DNA from: Pseudomonas lundensis
GTDB lineage: Bacteria; Pseudomonadota; Gammaproteobacteria; Pseudomonadales; Pseudomonadaceae
Direction: 5' to 3'
NCBI RefSeq assembly: GCF_001042985.1
Contig: NZ_JYKY01000011.1
Location: 87,731-151,730, forward strand
Length of the DNA stretch: 64,000 nt
Under the pieces are notes generated by a model. That model had not been told where the DNA came from. It did no database searches and saw only the letters and a program-made list of their open reading frames with translations. Position numbers and translations under genes: made by a program. Of this stretch, positions 1 to 9,724 are shown piece after piece; the stretch's first letter is position 1; each line of letters begins with the position of its first letter.

Positions 1-1379
1 AGCAAAGCCGCGCCCTCATCCGGGATCGCTTGCAGGTTTTTATGTTGCACCCGATACATGGAATGGCTCAGCAGCCAGATCATGAAGCGCATGCTGAATT
101 CGGGAACAATCTTGAAGATGTAGGTATTGACCGCGATGTTCAGCAGTGAAACCACGAGGAACAGCTCAGGAATCGTCAGATTCGCCACGCTGAGCAACAG
201 GATGGTGACGAGGGCCGAGACCACCATAAACAGCGCATTCAAGATGTTGTTGGCCGCAATCACCCGCGCACGCTCGTTTTCTGCGGTGCGCGACTGGATC
301 AAGGCATACAGCGGCACAATGTAAAAACCGCCAAACACGCCCAGACCAAGAATATCGAACAGCACCCACCACGCCTGGCTGAACCCCAATACGGCCAGCC
401 AGTCGTTAGGTTGAAGGGTCGACGGCATCTGCCCGGAATGCCACCACAGCAACAGGCCGAACACGGTCAAGCCGAATGAGCCAAAGGGTACCAGGCCGAT
501 TTCGACTTTGTGACCCGACAGCTTTTCGCACAGCATCGACCCCAACGCGATGCCCACCGAAAACACTGTCAGGATCAACGTCACCACGGTCTCATCGCCA
601 TACAGCCACTCTTTGGCGTAGGCCGGAATTTGTGTCAGGTAAATCGCACCGACAAACCAGAACCACGAATTGCCCACGACGGAACGCGACACTGCTGGCG
701 TCTGGTTCAGGCCCATTTTCAAGGTGGCCCAGGACTCGCTGAAGATGTTCCAGTTCAGCCGTAATTCAGGCGTATCGGCCGGTGCGCTGGGGATCGCCCG
801 GCTGGCCAGATACCCCAGGGCCGCCACGGAAACGATCACCACCGACACCACCCCTGCGTAATTGCTCGAAGACAGCATGATTCCCGCGCCGATCGTACCG
901 GCCAGAATCGACAGGAAAGTCCCCATTTCTACCAGACCGTTACCCCCGACCAGCTCATCCTCATGCAATGTTTGCGGCAGGATTGAGTATTTGACCGGTC
1001 CGAACAACGCCGAATGGGTGCCCATCGCAAACAGCGCGACCAGCATCAACGCCAAGTGATCGAACGCAAACCCCGCCGCTCCGACCAGCATGATCGCGAT
1101 TTCACCGAGCTTGATCAGACGGATCAGGCGATCCTTGTCGTACTTCTCGCCAAACTGGCCCGCCAGGGCTGAAAACAGAAAGAACGGCACGATAAACAGC
1201 AGCGCACACAGATTGACCCAAATCCCTCGGTCCCCCTCGATGGCGAGCTTATAAAGGATGGCAAGAATCAACGATTGTTTGAACAGGTTGTCGTTTAGCG
1301 CGCCCAGCGACTGGGTCACAAAGAAGGGCAGGAAGCGGCGCTTCCTTAGCAAGCTGAACTGCGAGGGGTGACTCATCAT
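1..1379 (-). CDS. MFS lysophospholipid-type transporter fused to acyltransferase (partial)
   Basis: Open frame running off the left edge, so only the N-terminal ~459 residues are seen. It begins MMSHPSQFSLLRKRRFLPFF and continues FVTQSLGALNDNLFKQS, the start typical of LplT-like major facilitator proteins, followed by about twelve hydrophobic segments. The last visible residues (IPDEGAAL) match the start of a PlsC-type glycerophosphate acyltransferase domain, so I infer the fused MFS-acyltransferase layout known in pseudomonads. Its likely role is lysophospholipid flipping and reacylation at the inner membrane. The start is chosen for a GAGAA motif just upstream; 1376 is equally possible. The acyltransferase assignment rests on only a few residues. 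Confidence 0.8.
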   Translation of the reverse strand, partial: MMSHPSQFSLLRKRRFLPFFVTQSLGALNDNLFKQSLILAILYKLAIEGDRGIWVNLCALLFIVPFFLFSALAGQFGEKYDKDRLIRLIKLGEIAIMLVGAAGFAFDHLALMLVALFAMGTHSALFGPVKYSILPQTLHEDELVGGNGLVEMGTFLSILAGTIGAGIMLSSSNYAGVVSVVIVSVAALGYLASRAIPSAPADTPELRLNWNIFSESWATLKMGLNQTPAVSRSVVGNSWFWFVGAIYLTQIPAYAKEWLYGDETVVTLILTVFSVGIALGSMLCEKLSGHKVEIGLVPFGSFGLTVFGLLLWWHSGQMPSTLQPNDWLAVLGFSQAWWVLFDILGLGVFGGFYIVPLYALIQSRTAENERARVIAANNILNALFMVVSALVTILLLSVANLTIPELFLVVSLLNIAVNTYIFKIVPEFSMRFMIWLLSHSMYRVQHKNLQAIPDEGAAL

Positions 1380-1511
1380 CCATGTTCTCAAGTTGCGCCA
1401 GAGGCTTTCTCATTGGAGGGCTGTTGTAACACCCGAGACACAACCTTGCCTCAGGTTATGTAACGGATGCCACCAGTCTCAGCGCATTCGTACAAAACCC
1501 GAGGCAAACTC

Positions 1512-2663
1512 TTACTTCTTCAAACCCGCGATGCAGGGCGAAACAAACAACTCGCCCCGGTAAGCGCCGATCAGGGTTTTACGCCCCACGATCAGCCACA
1601 TCATCGCCAGCAAAGCCACCAGCGCACAGCCCGCAATCTCGAAGAACGCCAGGTGCAGCACGCTACCCAGACGCAAGGTGGCCAGCGAATACACACCCAG
1701 CGGGAACGTGAACCCCCACCACCCCAAATTGAACGGGATACCGTCGCGGTAGTAGCGATGGGTAATCAGTATCGCCATCACAATCCACCACAACCCGAAG
1801 CCCCACAGGGCAACCCCTGCAATCAGGCCCATGCCGTTGGCCACGTCACCGATACCGGCAAATCCATTGGCGGCAAAGATCGCAGGCGAGTTCGCGCCCA
1901 ACAGCAACAAGCCGAGCGCTCCCGTACCAATCGGCCCCAAGGCCAGCCAGCTCGAGGCCGCCATGCTTTCGTGAGGCAATTTATGCAGCGCCATGCGCAG
2001 CATCAGGATGGTCAGGATGCTGAACGCCAGCGGCACCGAAAAGGCCCACAGGACGTAGCTGGTGATCAGTACGTGGAACTGCGCCAGCGAATCCGACAGG
2101 TGCGGCGCCAACTGGCCACCGCTGGCAGCCGCCACTTCAGCCGCCACCACTGGCAACAACCAGACAGCGGTCATTTGATCAATGCTGTGCTCCTGACGGG
2201 TGAACATCATGTAAGGAATCAGCACACCGAACGCCAGCGACATCGCCACGTCCAGCCACCACAGCACCTCGGCCACCTGCACCATGCCGCTGCCCCAACG
2301 GGCGACGCCAAACAGGAGAAAACCATTGATGATGGTCGCCAGCCCCATGGGGATCGTGCCGAAGAACATCGAGACAGTTGAGTGGCCAAAAATCCGCCGT
2401 GCCTCATCGAAATACAGCACCCAGCGGGCGCCGTAGAGCACGCTGAATAAAATGAACAATCCGATATTGAACAGCCATAGCCCTTCAGCGACAGCGTGCA
2501 GGCCAGGAATGTTCACCGGCAACGAAGCCAGTGCCAATGCCAGCACGCCGGTGCCCATGGTGACGGCAAACCAGTTCGGGGTGAATTGACGAATCACCTC
2601 ACGCGGGTGCTGCAAGGCGCTCAAGGGCCGTAAAGTGGTGTTGGTCGTGTTAGGGCAAATCAT
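1512..2663 (-). CDS. TDT family (TehA/SLAC1-like) transporter
   Basis: 383 residues with about ten hydrophobic helices. The N-terminal stretch QFTPNWFAVTMGTGVLALAL is characteristic of the tellurite-resistance/dicarboxylate transporter family (SLAC1 fold), which moves organic or inorganic anions across the inner membrane. The substrate cannot be read from sequence. The start ATG is preceded by GGAGGAACCC, a strong ribosome binding site. It is divergent from the hybrid kinase at 2903, and about 240 bp of shared upstream DNA lies between them. Confidence 0.88.
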   Translation of the reverse strand: MICPNTTNTTLRPLSALQHPREVIRQFTPNWFAVTMGTGVLALALASLPVNIPGLHAVAEGLWLFNIGLFILFSVLYGARWVLYFDEARRIFGHSTVSMFFGTIPMGLATIINGFLLFGVARWGSGMVQVAEVLWWLDVAMSLAFGVLIPYMMFTRQEHSIDQMTAVWLLPVVAAEVAAASGGQLAPHLSDSLAQFHVLITSYVLWAFSVPLAFSILTILMLRMALHKLPHESMAASSWLALGPIGTGALGLLLLGANSPAIFAANGFAGIGDVANGMGLIAGVALWGFGLWWIVMAILITHRYYRDGIPFNLGWWGFTFPLGVYSLATLRLGSVLHLAFFEIAGCALVALLAMMWLIVGRKTLIGAYRGELFVSPCIAGLKK

Positions 2664-2902
2664 GGGTTCCTCCTGATCCTCGTGCGAGGTAGTGCAAGAG
2701 TAGAACTGAATCGAATATCTATATAACGGGTAATTTCTCTAACTGTTATCGACTTTACAGATATGTGCGATATGCGCGCCTTTCAAGTGCTGCGACACCT
2801 GGCCGCGCTGCGACCATCGTCGACACTGACGGCGCCTGAACATCATGCGAGACTAGCCCGCAGCAGCCGGATTGCTGCGACCTTATACCTCCAGGAGTCA
2901 CC

Positions 2903-5900
2903 ATGTCGTTGTCCAGCGGGCTGATCGCCGCCGTTGCCCTGGCCTATATGGCCGTCATGTTTGCCATTGCCTTTTATGGTGACCGGCGCAGCACCCCGCT
3001 GCCGCCACGGGTTCGCGCATGGGTCTATAGTTTGTCGCTGGCGGTGTACTGCACCAGCTGGACGTTCTTTGGCGCCGTCGGCCAGGCCGCCGAGCAGCTG
3101 TGGTCTTTTTTACCCATCTACCTGGGCCCGGTGCTGTTGTTGGTGTTTGCACCTTGGGTGCTGCAAAAAATGGTGATGATCAGCAAACAGGAGAACATCA
3201 CCTCCATTGCCGACTTCATCGCCGCGCGGTATGGCAAATCCCAGTCGCTGGCCATTGTCGTGGCCCTGATCTGCCTGGTGGGCGTATTGCCTTATATCGC
3301 CTTGCAACTCAAAGGCATCGTGCTCGGCGTGAATCTGTTGATCGGTGCTGGCGCCGACGCCACGGGCACCCGCGCACAAGACACGGCCCTGATTGTGTCG
3401 CTGGTACTGGCGCTATTTACCATCGTCTTCGGCACCCGCAACCTCGACTCCACCGAACACCACCGGGGCATGGTGCTGGCCATTGCGTTCGAGTCGCTGG
3501 TCAAGCTGTTCGCGTTTCTCGCCGTTGGCGCGTTCGTGACCTTCGGCCTGTATGACGGCTTCGACGATTTGTTCAATCAGGCCATGCTCGCACCGCGCCT
3601 GGAGCAATACTGGAAAGAGACCGTCAATTGGCCTTCGATGGTGGTGCAAACCGGCGTGGCCATGATGGCCATCATTTGTTTGCCTCGCCAATTCCACGTC
3701 ACGGTGGTGGAAAACATCGAGCCGCAGGATTTGCGACTGGCCAAATGGGTGTTCCCGGCCTATTTGATCCTCGCCGCCCTGTTCGTCGTCCCGATCGCGC
3801 TGGCCGGGCAAATGATGTTGCCCAGCTCCGTCTTGCCCGACTCTTTCGTCATCAGCCTGCCATTGGCCCAGGCCCACCCGGCACTGGCGTTGCTGGCCTT
3901 TATCGGCGGCGCATCGGCGGCCACCGGCATGGTGATCGTGGCCAGCGTCGCCCTGTCGACCATGGTTTCCAACGACATGCTGTTGCCGTGGCTGTTACGG
4001 CACAAAAACGCCGAGCGCCCCTTCGAAGTATTCCGCTACTGGATGCTGTCGGTGCGCCGCGTATCGATTGTGGTCATCCTGCTGCTGGCTTACGTCAGCT
4101 ATCGCCTGCTGGGCTCGACGGCCAGTCTGGCCACCATCGGGCAGATTTCTTTCGCCGCCGTGACGCAACTGGCGCCCGCCATGATCGGCGCGCTGTACTG
4201 GAAACAAGCCAACCGTCGCGGCGTCTTCGCCGGTTTGGCGACCGGCACCTTTATCTGGTTTTACACGCTGGTGCTGCCCCTGATTGCTCACAGCCTCGGC
4301 TGGCAATTAAGCCACTTCCCCGGCTTGGCCTGGCTGCACGGCAACCCGCTGGGGCTGCCGATTACACCGCTGACACAAGGCGTTGTGCTGTCACTGGCCG
4401 GCAACTTCACCGTCTTTGCGTGGGTCTCGGTGTTGTCGCGCACCCGCGTCTCGGAACACTGGCAAGCCGGGCGCTTCATCGGCCAGGAAATCAGCCACCC
4501 GAATGGCCGCTCCATGCTGGCGGTACAGATCAATGACCTGTTGACGCTGGCCGCACGTTTTGTCGGCGAAGAACGCGCGCGCCAGAGCTTTATCCGTTTC
4601 GCTTACCGGCAGGGCAAAGGCTTCAACCCAAACCAGAATGCCGATGGCGAATGGATTGCCCATACCGAACGCCTGCTGGCAGGCGTACTGGGTGCTTCTT
4701 CGACGCGGGCGGTGGTGAAAGCGGCCATCGAAGGCCGGGAAATGCAGCTCGAAGACGTCGTGCGCATTGCCGACGAAGCGTCAGAAGTCTTGCAGTTCAA
4801 CCGCGCCCTGCTGCAAGGCGCCATTGAGAACATCACCCAAGGCATCAGCGTGGTCGATCAGTCCTTGCGGCTGGTGGCCTGGAACCGCCGTTACCTTGAG
4901 CTGTTCGACTACCCCGAAGGCCTGATCAGCGTGGGCAGACCGATAGCAGACATCATCCGCCACAATGCCGAACGCGGCCTGTGCGGCCCCGGCGAAGCCG
5001 AAGTGCATGTGGCCCGCCGCCTGCACTGGATGCGGCAGGGTCGCGCCCACACCTCTGAACGGTTATTCCCCAATGGCCGGGTGATTGAGCTGATCGGCAA
5101 CCCGATGCCGGGCGGCGGGTTCGTCATGAGTTTTACCGACATTACGGCCTTCCGCGAAGCAGAGCAGGCGCTGACAGAAGCCAATGAGGGCCTGGAACAA
5201 CGAGTGGCCGAGCGGACCCGCGAACTGTCCGAGCTGAACAAGGCGCTGATCGAAGCCAAGGGCGTCGCGGAAGCCGCCAACCAATCGAAAACCCGTTTTC
5301 TGGCTGCCGTCAGCCATGACTTGATGCAACCCATGAACGCCGCGCGGCTGTTCTCCTCTGCCCTTTCCCACCAGGAGGAAGGACTTAGCCCGGAAGCCCA
5401 GAAACTGGTGCAGCATCTGGACAGCTCCTTACGTTCTGCCGAAGACCTGATCAGCGATTTGCTGGATATTTCCCGGCTCGAAAACGGAAAATTCACCCCC
5501 GATATCAAACCGTTTGCCCTCAATGACCTGTTCGACACGCTGGGCAATGAGTTCAAGGCGCAGGCCCAGGAACAAGGACTGACTTTCCGTGTGCGTGGCA
5601 GTCGATTGCGGGTGAGCAGTGATATCAAACTGCTGCGCCGGATTTTGCAGAACTTTCTGACCAACGCCTTTCGCTATGCCAAAGGCCCGGTCCTGCTAGG
5701 CGTGCGGCGTCGTGGCAATGCGTTGTGCCTTGAAGTGTGGGACCGCGGCCCGGGCATTCCGGAAGACAAGTTGCAGGTCATTTTTGAAGAGTTCAAACGC
5801 CTGGACAGTCATCAGACCCGCGCCGAAAAAGGCCTCGGGCTGGGCCTGGCGATTGCTGACGGGTTGTGCCGCGTGCTGGGGCACACCTTGCAAGTCCGTT

Positions 5901-6370
5901 CATGGCCGGGCAAAGGCAGCGTATTCAGCGTCAGCGTGCCGCTGGCTCAGAGTCAGGTTGCCCCGCAACCGGTCGTCGCAGAGCAAAATGGCCAACCCGT
6001 GACCGGCGCCCAAGTACTGTGCATCGACAACGAAGACAGCATTCTGATCGGCATGCAAAGTTTGTTGACCCGCTGGGGATGTCGCGTCTGGACAGCGCGC
6101 AATCGCGAAGAATGTGCGGCCCTGCTCAATGAAGGGGTACGCCCACAACTGGTGCTGGTGGATTACCACCTCGATAACGGCGAAGTCGGCACTGAGCTGA
6201 TGCGCTGGTTACGGGCCGAACTGGGCGAGCCAGTGCCGGGCGTGGTCATCAGTGCGGACGGTCGCCCGGAGATGATTGCGCAGGTGCATGCGGCGGGCCT
6301 GGAATATCTGGCCAAGCCGGTAAAGCCCGCCGTGCTGCGGGCACTGGTTAGTCGGCACGTCCCGCTTTAA
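2903..6370 (+). CDS. Hybrid sensor histidine kinase/response regulator with SSF transporter-like sensor
   Basis: 1155 residues. Residues 1 to ~500 are a sodium/solute-symporter-like membrane domain with about 12-13 helices. Then come a PAS segment (around 630-740, ENITQGISVVDQSLRLVAWN), a coiled coil, a HisKA box FLAAVSHDLMQP with phospho-acceptor His805, an HATPase with DRGPGIPEDK and GLGLGLAIADGL boxes, and a C-terminal receiver with Asp1087 (LVLVDYHLDNG). Architecture resembles CbrA plus a receiver, and matches the PA3271-type hybrid kinases of pseudomonads. It probably senses a transported nutrient. No cognate DNA-binding regulator lies beside it. Start ATG follows CCAGGAGTCACC. Confidence 0.9.
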   Translation: MSLSSGLIAAVALAYMAVMFAIAFYGDRRSTPLPPRVRAWVYSLSLAVYCTSWTFFGAVGQAAEQLWSFLPIYLGPVLLLVFAPWVLQKMVMISKQENITSIADFIAARYGKSQSLAIVVALICLVGVLPYIALQLKGIVLGVNLLIGAGADATGTRAQDTALIVSLVLALFTIVFGTRNLDSTEHHRGMVLAIAFESLVKLFAFLAVGAFVTFGLYDGFDDLFNQAMLAPRLEQYWKETVNWPSMVVQTGVAMMAIICLPRQFHVTVVENIEPQDLRLAKWVFPAYLILAALFVVPIALAGQMMLPSSVLPDSFVISLPLAQAHPALALLAFIGGASAATGMVIVASVALSTMVSNDMLLPWLLRHKNAERPFEVFRYWMLSVRRVSIVVILLLAYVSYRLLGSTASLATIGQISFAAVTQLAPAMIGALYWKQANRRGVFAGLATGTFIWFYTLVLPLIAHSLGWQLSHFPGLAWLHGNPLGLPITPLTQGVVLSLAGNFTVFAWVSVLSRTRVSEHWQAGRFIGQEISHPNGRSMLAVQINDLLTLAARFVGEERARQSFIRFAYRQGKGFNPNQNADGEWIAHTERLLAGVLGASSTRAVVKAAIEGREMQLEDVVRIADEASEVLQFNRALLQGAIENITQGISVVDQSLRLVAWNRRYLELFDYPEGLISVGRPIADIIRHNAERGLCGPGEAEVHVARRLHWMRQGRAHTSERLFPNGRVIELIGNPMPGGGFVMSFTDITAFREAEQALTEANEGLEQRVAERTRELSELNKALIEAKGVAEAANQSKTRFLAAVSHDLMQPMNAARLFSSALSHQEEGLSPEAQKLVQHLDSSLRSAEDLISDLLDISRLENGKFTPDIKPFALNDLFDTLGNEFKAQAQEQGLTFRVRGSRLRVSSDIKLLRRILQNFLTNAFRYAKGPVLLGVRRRGNALCLEVWDRGPGIPEDKLQVIFEEFKRLDSHQTRAEKGLGLGLAIADGLCRVLGHTLQVRSWPGKGSVFSVSVPLAQSQVAPQPVVAEQNGQPVTGAQVLCIDNEDSILIGMQSLLTRWGCRVWTARNREECAALLNEGVRPQLVLVDYHLDNGEVGTELMRWLRAELGEPVPGVVISADGRPEMIAQVHAAGLEYLAKPVKPAVLRALVSRHVPL

Positions 6371-6372
6371 CC

Positions 6373-6401
6373 GTGCGGCAGAGCGATTCACTCCGCCGCA
6401 C
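6373..6401. terminator. Hairpin between convergent genes
   Basis: GTGCGGC and GCCGCAC form a 7-bp stem with a 15-nt loop between the stops of the hybrid kinase and rmuC. There is no clear T-run, so a bidirectional terminator role is only inferred. Confidence 0.4.
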
Positions 6402-6406
6402 ACATG

Positions 6407-7885
6407 TCACTCTGCGGGGTGCGCCACACCGTTCACGTCGGTCATGGCGCGCTCCAGCAGATCCGGCGACAAGCTTTTACTGGCGCGCGCGCCCAGCAGC
6501 TTGAGTTGCTCGCTGCGGCTCACCAGGTTGCCACGCCCCTCGCTCAACTTGTTGCGCGCCGCGGCATACGCTTTGTCCAACTGCTGCAAGCGATTGCCCA
6601 CCTCATCCAGGTCTTGAATAAAGAGCACGAACTTGTCGTACAGCCACCCGGCGCGCTCAGCAATTTCCCGGGCGTTCTGGCTTTGGCGCTCTTGTTTCCA
6701 CAAACTGTCGATCACCCGCAACGTGGCCAACAAGGTCGTTGGGCTGACAATCACAATGTTGCGGTCGAACGCTTCTTGAAACAGATTGGGCTCGGCCTGC
6801 AATGCTGCGGAAAAAGCCGCCTCAATGGGCACGAACAACAAAACGAAGTCCAGGCTGTGCAAGCCTTCCAGCCGCTTATAGTCCTTGCCTGCCAAGCCTT
6901 TGACGTGATTACGCAACGACAGCACGTGCTGCTTGAGCGCCGCCTGCCCGATGACCTGATCATCCGCGGCCACAAACTGCTGATAAGCGGTCAGGCTGAC
7001 CTTGGAATCGACCACCACCTGCTTGTCGCCAGGCAGCATGATCAGGACGTCCGGCTGGAAGCGTTCGCCATCCGGCCCTTTGAGACTGACTTGGGTCTGG
7101 TATTCGCGGCCCTTCTCCAGCCCCGCATGCTCCAGCACCCGCTCCAGAATCAGCTCCCCCCAGTTGCCTTGGGTTTTCTGCCCCTTGAGGGCCCGGGTAA
7201 GGTTAGTGGCCTCGTCACTCAAACGCAGGTTGAGCTGCTGGAGGCGCTCCAGTTCTTTGCCAAGGGAGAAACGCTCGCGGGCTTCTTGCTGATAGGTTTC
7301 CTCGACGCGCTTTTCAAACGACTGAATGCGCTCTTTGAGCGGGTCCAGCAACTGTCCCAGCCGTTCATTGCTGGTCTGCGCAAACCGTTGCTCGCGTTCG
7401 TCGAATATTTTGCCGGCCAACTCTGCAAACTGCGCCCGCAACTCATCGCGCGAACCCTGCAGGTCGTTGAGTCGTTGCTGATGGTTTTCCTGCTGTTCGC
7501 GCAATTCAGCGGCCTGAGCGGCGGACTGAGCGTCCAGCCTGCGCAATTCAGTTTCTTTCTGGGCGCGTTCCAGACTCCAGGCATGGGCGGCATCCCGGGC
7601 GTTGTCACGTTCCACCTGCAATAACTCCACTTCACGGCTCAGGGCCGCCAGCTCTGCCTGCTTGGCGGCATTGGCCTGCCCCAGATCGCTGATCTCGTCA
7701 CGGCTGGCATCGAGTTGCGCATTAAGACCTTCCTGCGCCAATTGCGCCATGTTCAGGCGCTCTTCGAGCAAGGCCAGCTCAGCGTGATGCGCGCTGGCCC
7801 GGCGCTGCAGTTGCCAGATAAAAGCCAGCAGCGGCACGCCCGCCACCGCCAGGCCCAGCAGAATGCTGTTCAAGTCCAGGGCCAT
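6407..7885 (-). CDS. rmuC: DNA recombination protein RmuC
   Basis: 492 residues from the preferred ATG. One N-terminal membrane helix (LNSILLGLAVAGVPLLAFIW) is followed by a long coiled coil (~30-200) and the RmuC nuclease-like domain, with VVVDSKVSLTAY and SPTTLLATLRVIDSLW motifs. RmuC limits rearrangement at inverted repeats. The start at 7885 is preceded by GGAGGGG; a longer frame reaches 7900 but has no better site. It lies 58 bp downstream of the small Sel1-like gene on the same strand and may be co-transcribed. Confidence 0.93.
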   Translation of the reverse strand: MALDLNSILLGLAVAGVPLLAFIWQLQRRASAHHAELALLEERLNMAQLAQEGLNAQLDASRDEISDLGQANAAKQAELAALSREVELLQVERDNARDAAHAWSLERAQKETELRRLDAQSAAQAAELREQQENHQQRLNDLQGSRDELRAQFAELAGKIFDEREQRFAQTSNERLGQLLDPLKERIQSFEKRVEETYQQEARERFSLGKELERLQQLNLRLSDEATNLTRALKGQKTQGNWGELILERVLEHAGLEKGREYQTQVSLKGPDGERFQPDVLIMLPGDKQVVVDSKVSLTAYQQFVAADDQVIGQAALKQHVLSLRNHVKGLAGKDYKRLEGLHSLDFVLLFVPIEAAFSAALQAEPNLFQEAFDRNIVIVSPTTLLATLRVIDSLWKQERQSQNAREIAERAGWLYDKFVLFIQDLDEVGNRLQQLDKAYAAARNKLSEGRGNLVSRSEQLKLLGARASKSLSPDLLERAMTDVNGVAHPAE

Positions 7886-7943
7886 AACCCCTCCGCACAC
7901 GGTAAAAGAGCAAGGTTAACCAAGCTGCGGAGTCGAAGACAGC

Positions 7944-8270
7944 TCAGTCTTCGATCTTGTTGAGTTCCTGCTGGGCTGACTCATCGCCCGCACGCGCAGC
8001 ATTGCGCAATAAGGCCTGACCAATGCGCTGGTCGCGCTTGCTCCCGCAATCGCGGCACATCAGTTGACCCAGACGACTTTGCGCCAGCACCACGCCCTGG
8101 CGGGCAGGCTGCTTGAGCAGATGGCCCGCAACATGTTTGATGCTCGGATTGGTCCCCAGCCGCGGGTTGTCCAACAGCCAGATCGCTACGCGCAAAGAAA
8201 ACCGTTTTTTGGGTGCTTCGGCAGGTGATCCGGAGGGCGTAACAGAGGAAGAGTTTGTACGAAACTTCAT
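7944..8270 (-). CDS. Small Sel1-repeat-like protein
   Basis: 108 residues, soluble, basic at the N-terminus. The tail QRIGQALLRNAARAGDESAQ resembles a Sel1-type helical repeat, and a CRDCG pair sits mid-protein. The function of this small family is not known to me. It is upstream of rmuC on the same strand, so transcriptional linkage is plausible. Confidence 0.65.
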   Translation of the reverse strand: MKFRTNSSSVTPSGSPAEAPKKRFSLRVAIWLLDNPRLGTNPSIKHVAGHLLKQPARQGVVLAQSRLGQLMCRDCGSKRDQRIGQALLRNAARAGDESAQQELNKIED

Positions 8271-9229
8271 AGAACACTGTGGGGCAGAACAGAAGGCGCG
8301 CCACTCTACTCCTTTTTTCGTTTGGGTAAAGTCGAAAAAGGTCTACAACCCCGATCTAGAGCAACGGCGCGGGACAATCCACAGATCCTGTGGATAAGTC
8401 AGTGGACAACCCCCTTTTGCCCCCGCCAAACCCCCACAGGACGGGGGCCGAGGTCAAACTGACGATTTTTTCACCAATTCAAAAAAACGATGTTTTTCAT
8501 TGACTTAAATTTGCGAAACAGGCTAAGCGGCTGTGTGGCTTGCGCCCTGCCATGCGTTTATATGACGCACTGCAAATGTGCACAAGTTCATACTCATCAG
8601 CAGGAATCGGCCCAAAACGTAATGAAATCTGTAGGACTGTGCGCTCCCAAGGGGCGTGTAATCAGAGCCGGCGTTTGCCCTCGCCCCCTGCCCAATCGAC
8701 TGGCGTTTTAGCAAAAACCGACTAACGGTTTGCTGCCATCTTTCGCCCCGTACAGAAAGTATTTTTGCTAGCACAGTTGCGTTTATTTTTTCAAGCCGTT
8801 AGTATCCGCAGCGTTAGTACCAAGCTGAAAGTCAATTGGGCCGAACAAATCCCCCAGCCACCTTCCCTAAAGAGAAGTCACGCTGATACACACGGGATCG
8901 ACCCCCTCGATGGTTTCCAGGTAAATCTTGCGACGATACGGCCTTTGAACAAACACAAAGGGTATCACCAAGCACTCTTACTCTGACCGAACCAACCTGC
9001 AAATTGATCAGGAACTTCACCCCGAGCACGGAACCTTAGCTCTTGTTGTGATTGCCTGCCCTCCTAAGTACCTACCTGCCAGCCCAAGCGCCACATACTT
9101 AAATGCGCTCCAACTGGCGGCTTTGTTCCAGTCAGGTTCTTCGTCACGCCAAAGATGGCTCGACGTCACTGGAACGTTTTAACGTTGCACGGATCATATC
9201 CGTGTCATTTGTAGGAACACCTAATAACT
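8271..9229. other. Gene-poor 960-bp intergenic region
   Basis: No convincing coding frame on either strand; the short frames present have no recognisable family and no good ribosome binding sites. It holds a DnaA-box palindrome (8377-8397), an AAACCG/CGGTTT hairpin at 8715-8731 with a 5-nt loop, A/T-rich tracts at 8465-8520, and an AACGTT-TT-AACGTT-type repeat near 9173-9188. It could carry an untranslated RNA or long promoter regions, but nothing proves that. Confidence 0.5.
8377..8397. promoter_or_regulatory. DnaA-box-containing palindrome
   Basis: ATCCACAG-ATC-CTGTGGAT is a perfect 8-bp inverted repeat. Its right arm plus the next two bases (TGTGGATAA, 8389-8397) is the exact complement of the consensus DnaA box TTATCCACA. 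A looser GTGGACAA follows at about 8402. The sequence match is direct; DnaA binding is inferred. Confidence 0.5.
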
Positions 9230-9454
9230 ATGTCTACTCAAATCCATACTCAGGATGCCATTCGCACCCTAACCAACGCCTTCGCTCCTATGAACTGCCT
9301 GATTATGGCCGCTCGCAAAGGCTGCTTTAGCTTCACACTGGTCAACGAACACGGTATCGCACGTCACAGCGAACGCCTGTATCCCGATCAATACTCCAGC
9401 GCAGAACCCCTGCAAGCTGTGATTGACCGGACACGTCAGGCCTTGATCGCCTGA
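9230..9454 (+). CDS. Conserved hypothetical small protein
   Basis: 74 residues (MSTQIHTQDAIRTLTNAF...), soluble, no signal peptide. I recognise the type as a small protein common in Pseudomonas genomes but know no function. Coding status is supported by a strong terminator 20 bp after its stop. The nearest purine-rich motif (AGGAAC) is rather far from the ATG. Confidence 0.65.
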   Translation: MSTQIHTQDAIRTLTNAFAPMNCLIMAARKGCFSFTLVNEHGIARHSERLYPDQYSSAEPLQAVIDRTRQALIA

Positions 9455-9473
9455 CAACGCGCCCAGCGTCTAT

Positions 9474-9511
9474 ACAACAAGCCCTGCTCCAATAGCAGGG
9501 CTTTTTGTTGT
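9474..9511 (+). terminator. Rho-independent terminator
   Basis: AGCCCTGCT-ccaat-AGCAGGGCT stem followed by a T-run, extended by flanking ACAACA/TGTTGT pairing. It ends the 74-residue gene. Confidence 0.9.
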
Positions 9512-9724
9512 CCTGAATTTAAGAAATATGCCGCATCGTTTAATTACTTGCGGGTATATAGCCACAACCTAGATGCTGCAAATGTTTTTAAAACAGTCCG
9601 TTACAGCATAGATATGACACTACACTTCAACTCAAGCGGTTCATTCCGCTTCCGGCGAACCCTACCGACTCACAGCTGCCAAGCGCCTGGGTGTAGCCGG
9701 CCAATTTCAGGCGTCGAGGTTGCC

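Noticed and set aside
6404..7624. 406-codon plus-strand frame opposite rmuC
   Set aside because: Antisense to a clear RmuC gene; composition is a mirror of the coiled coil.
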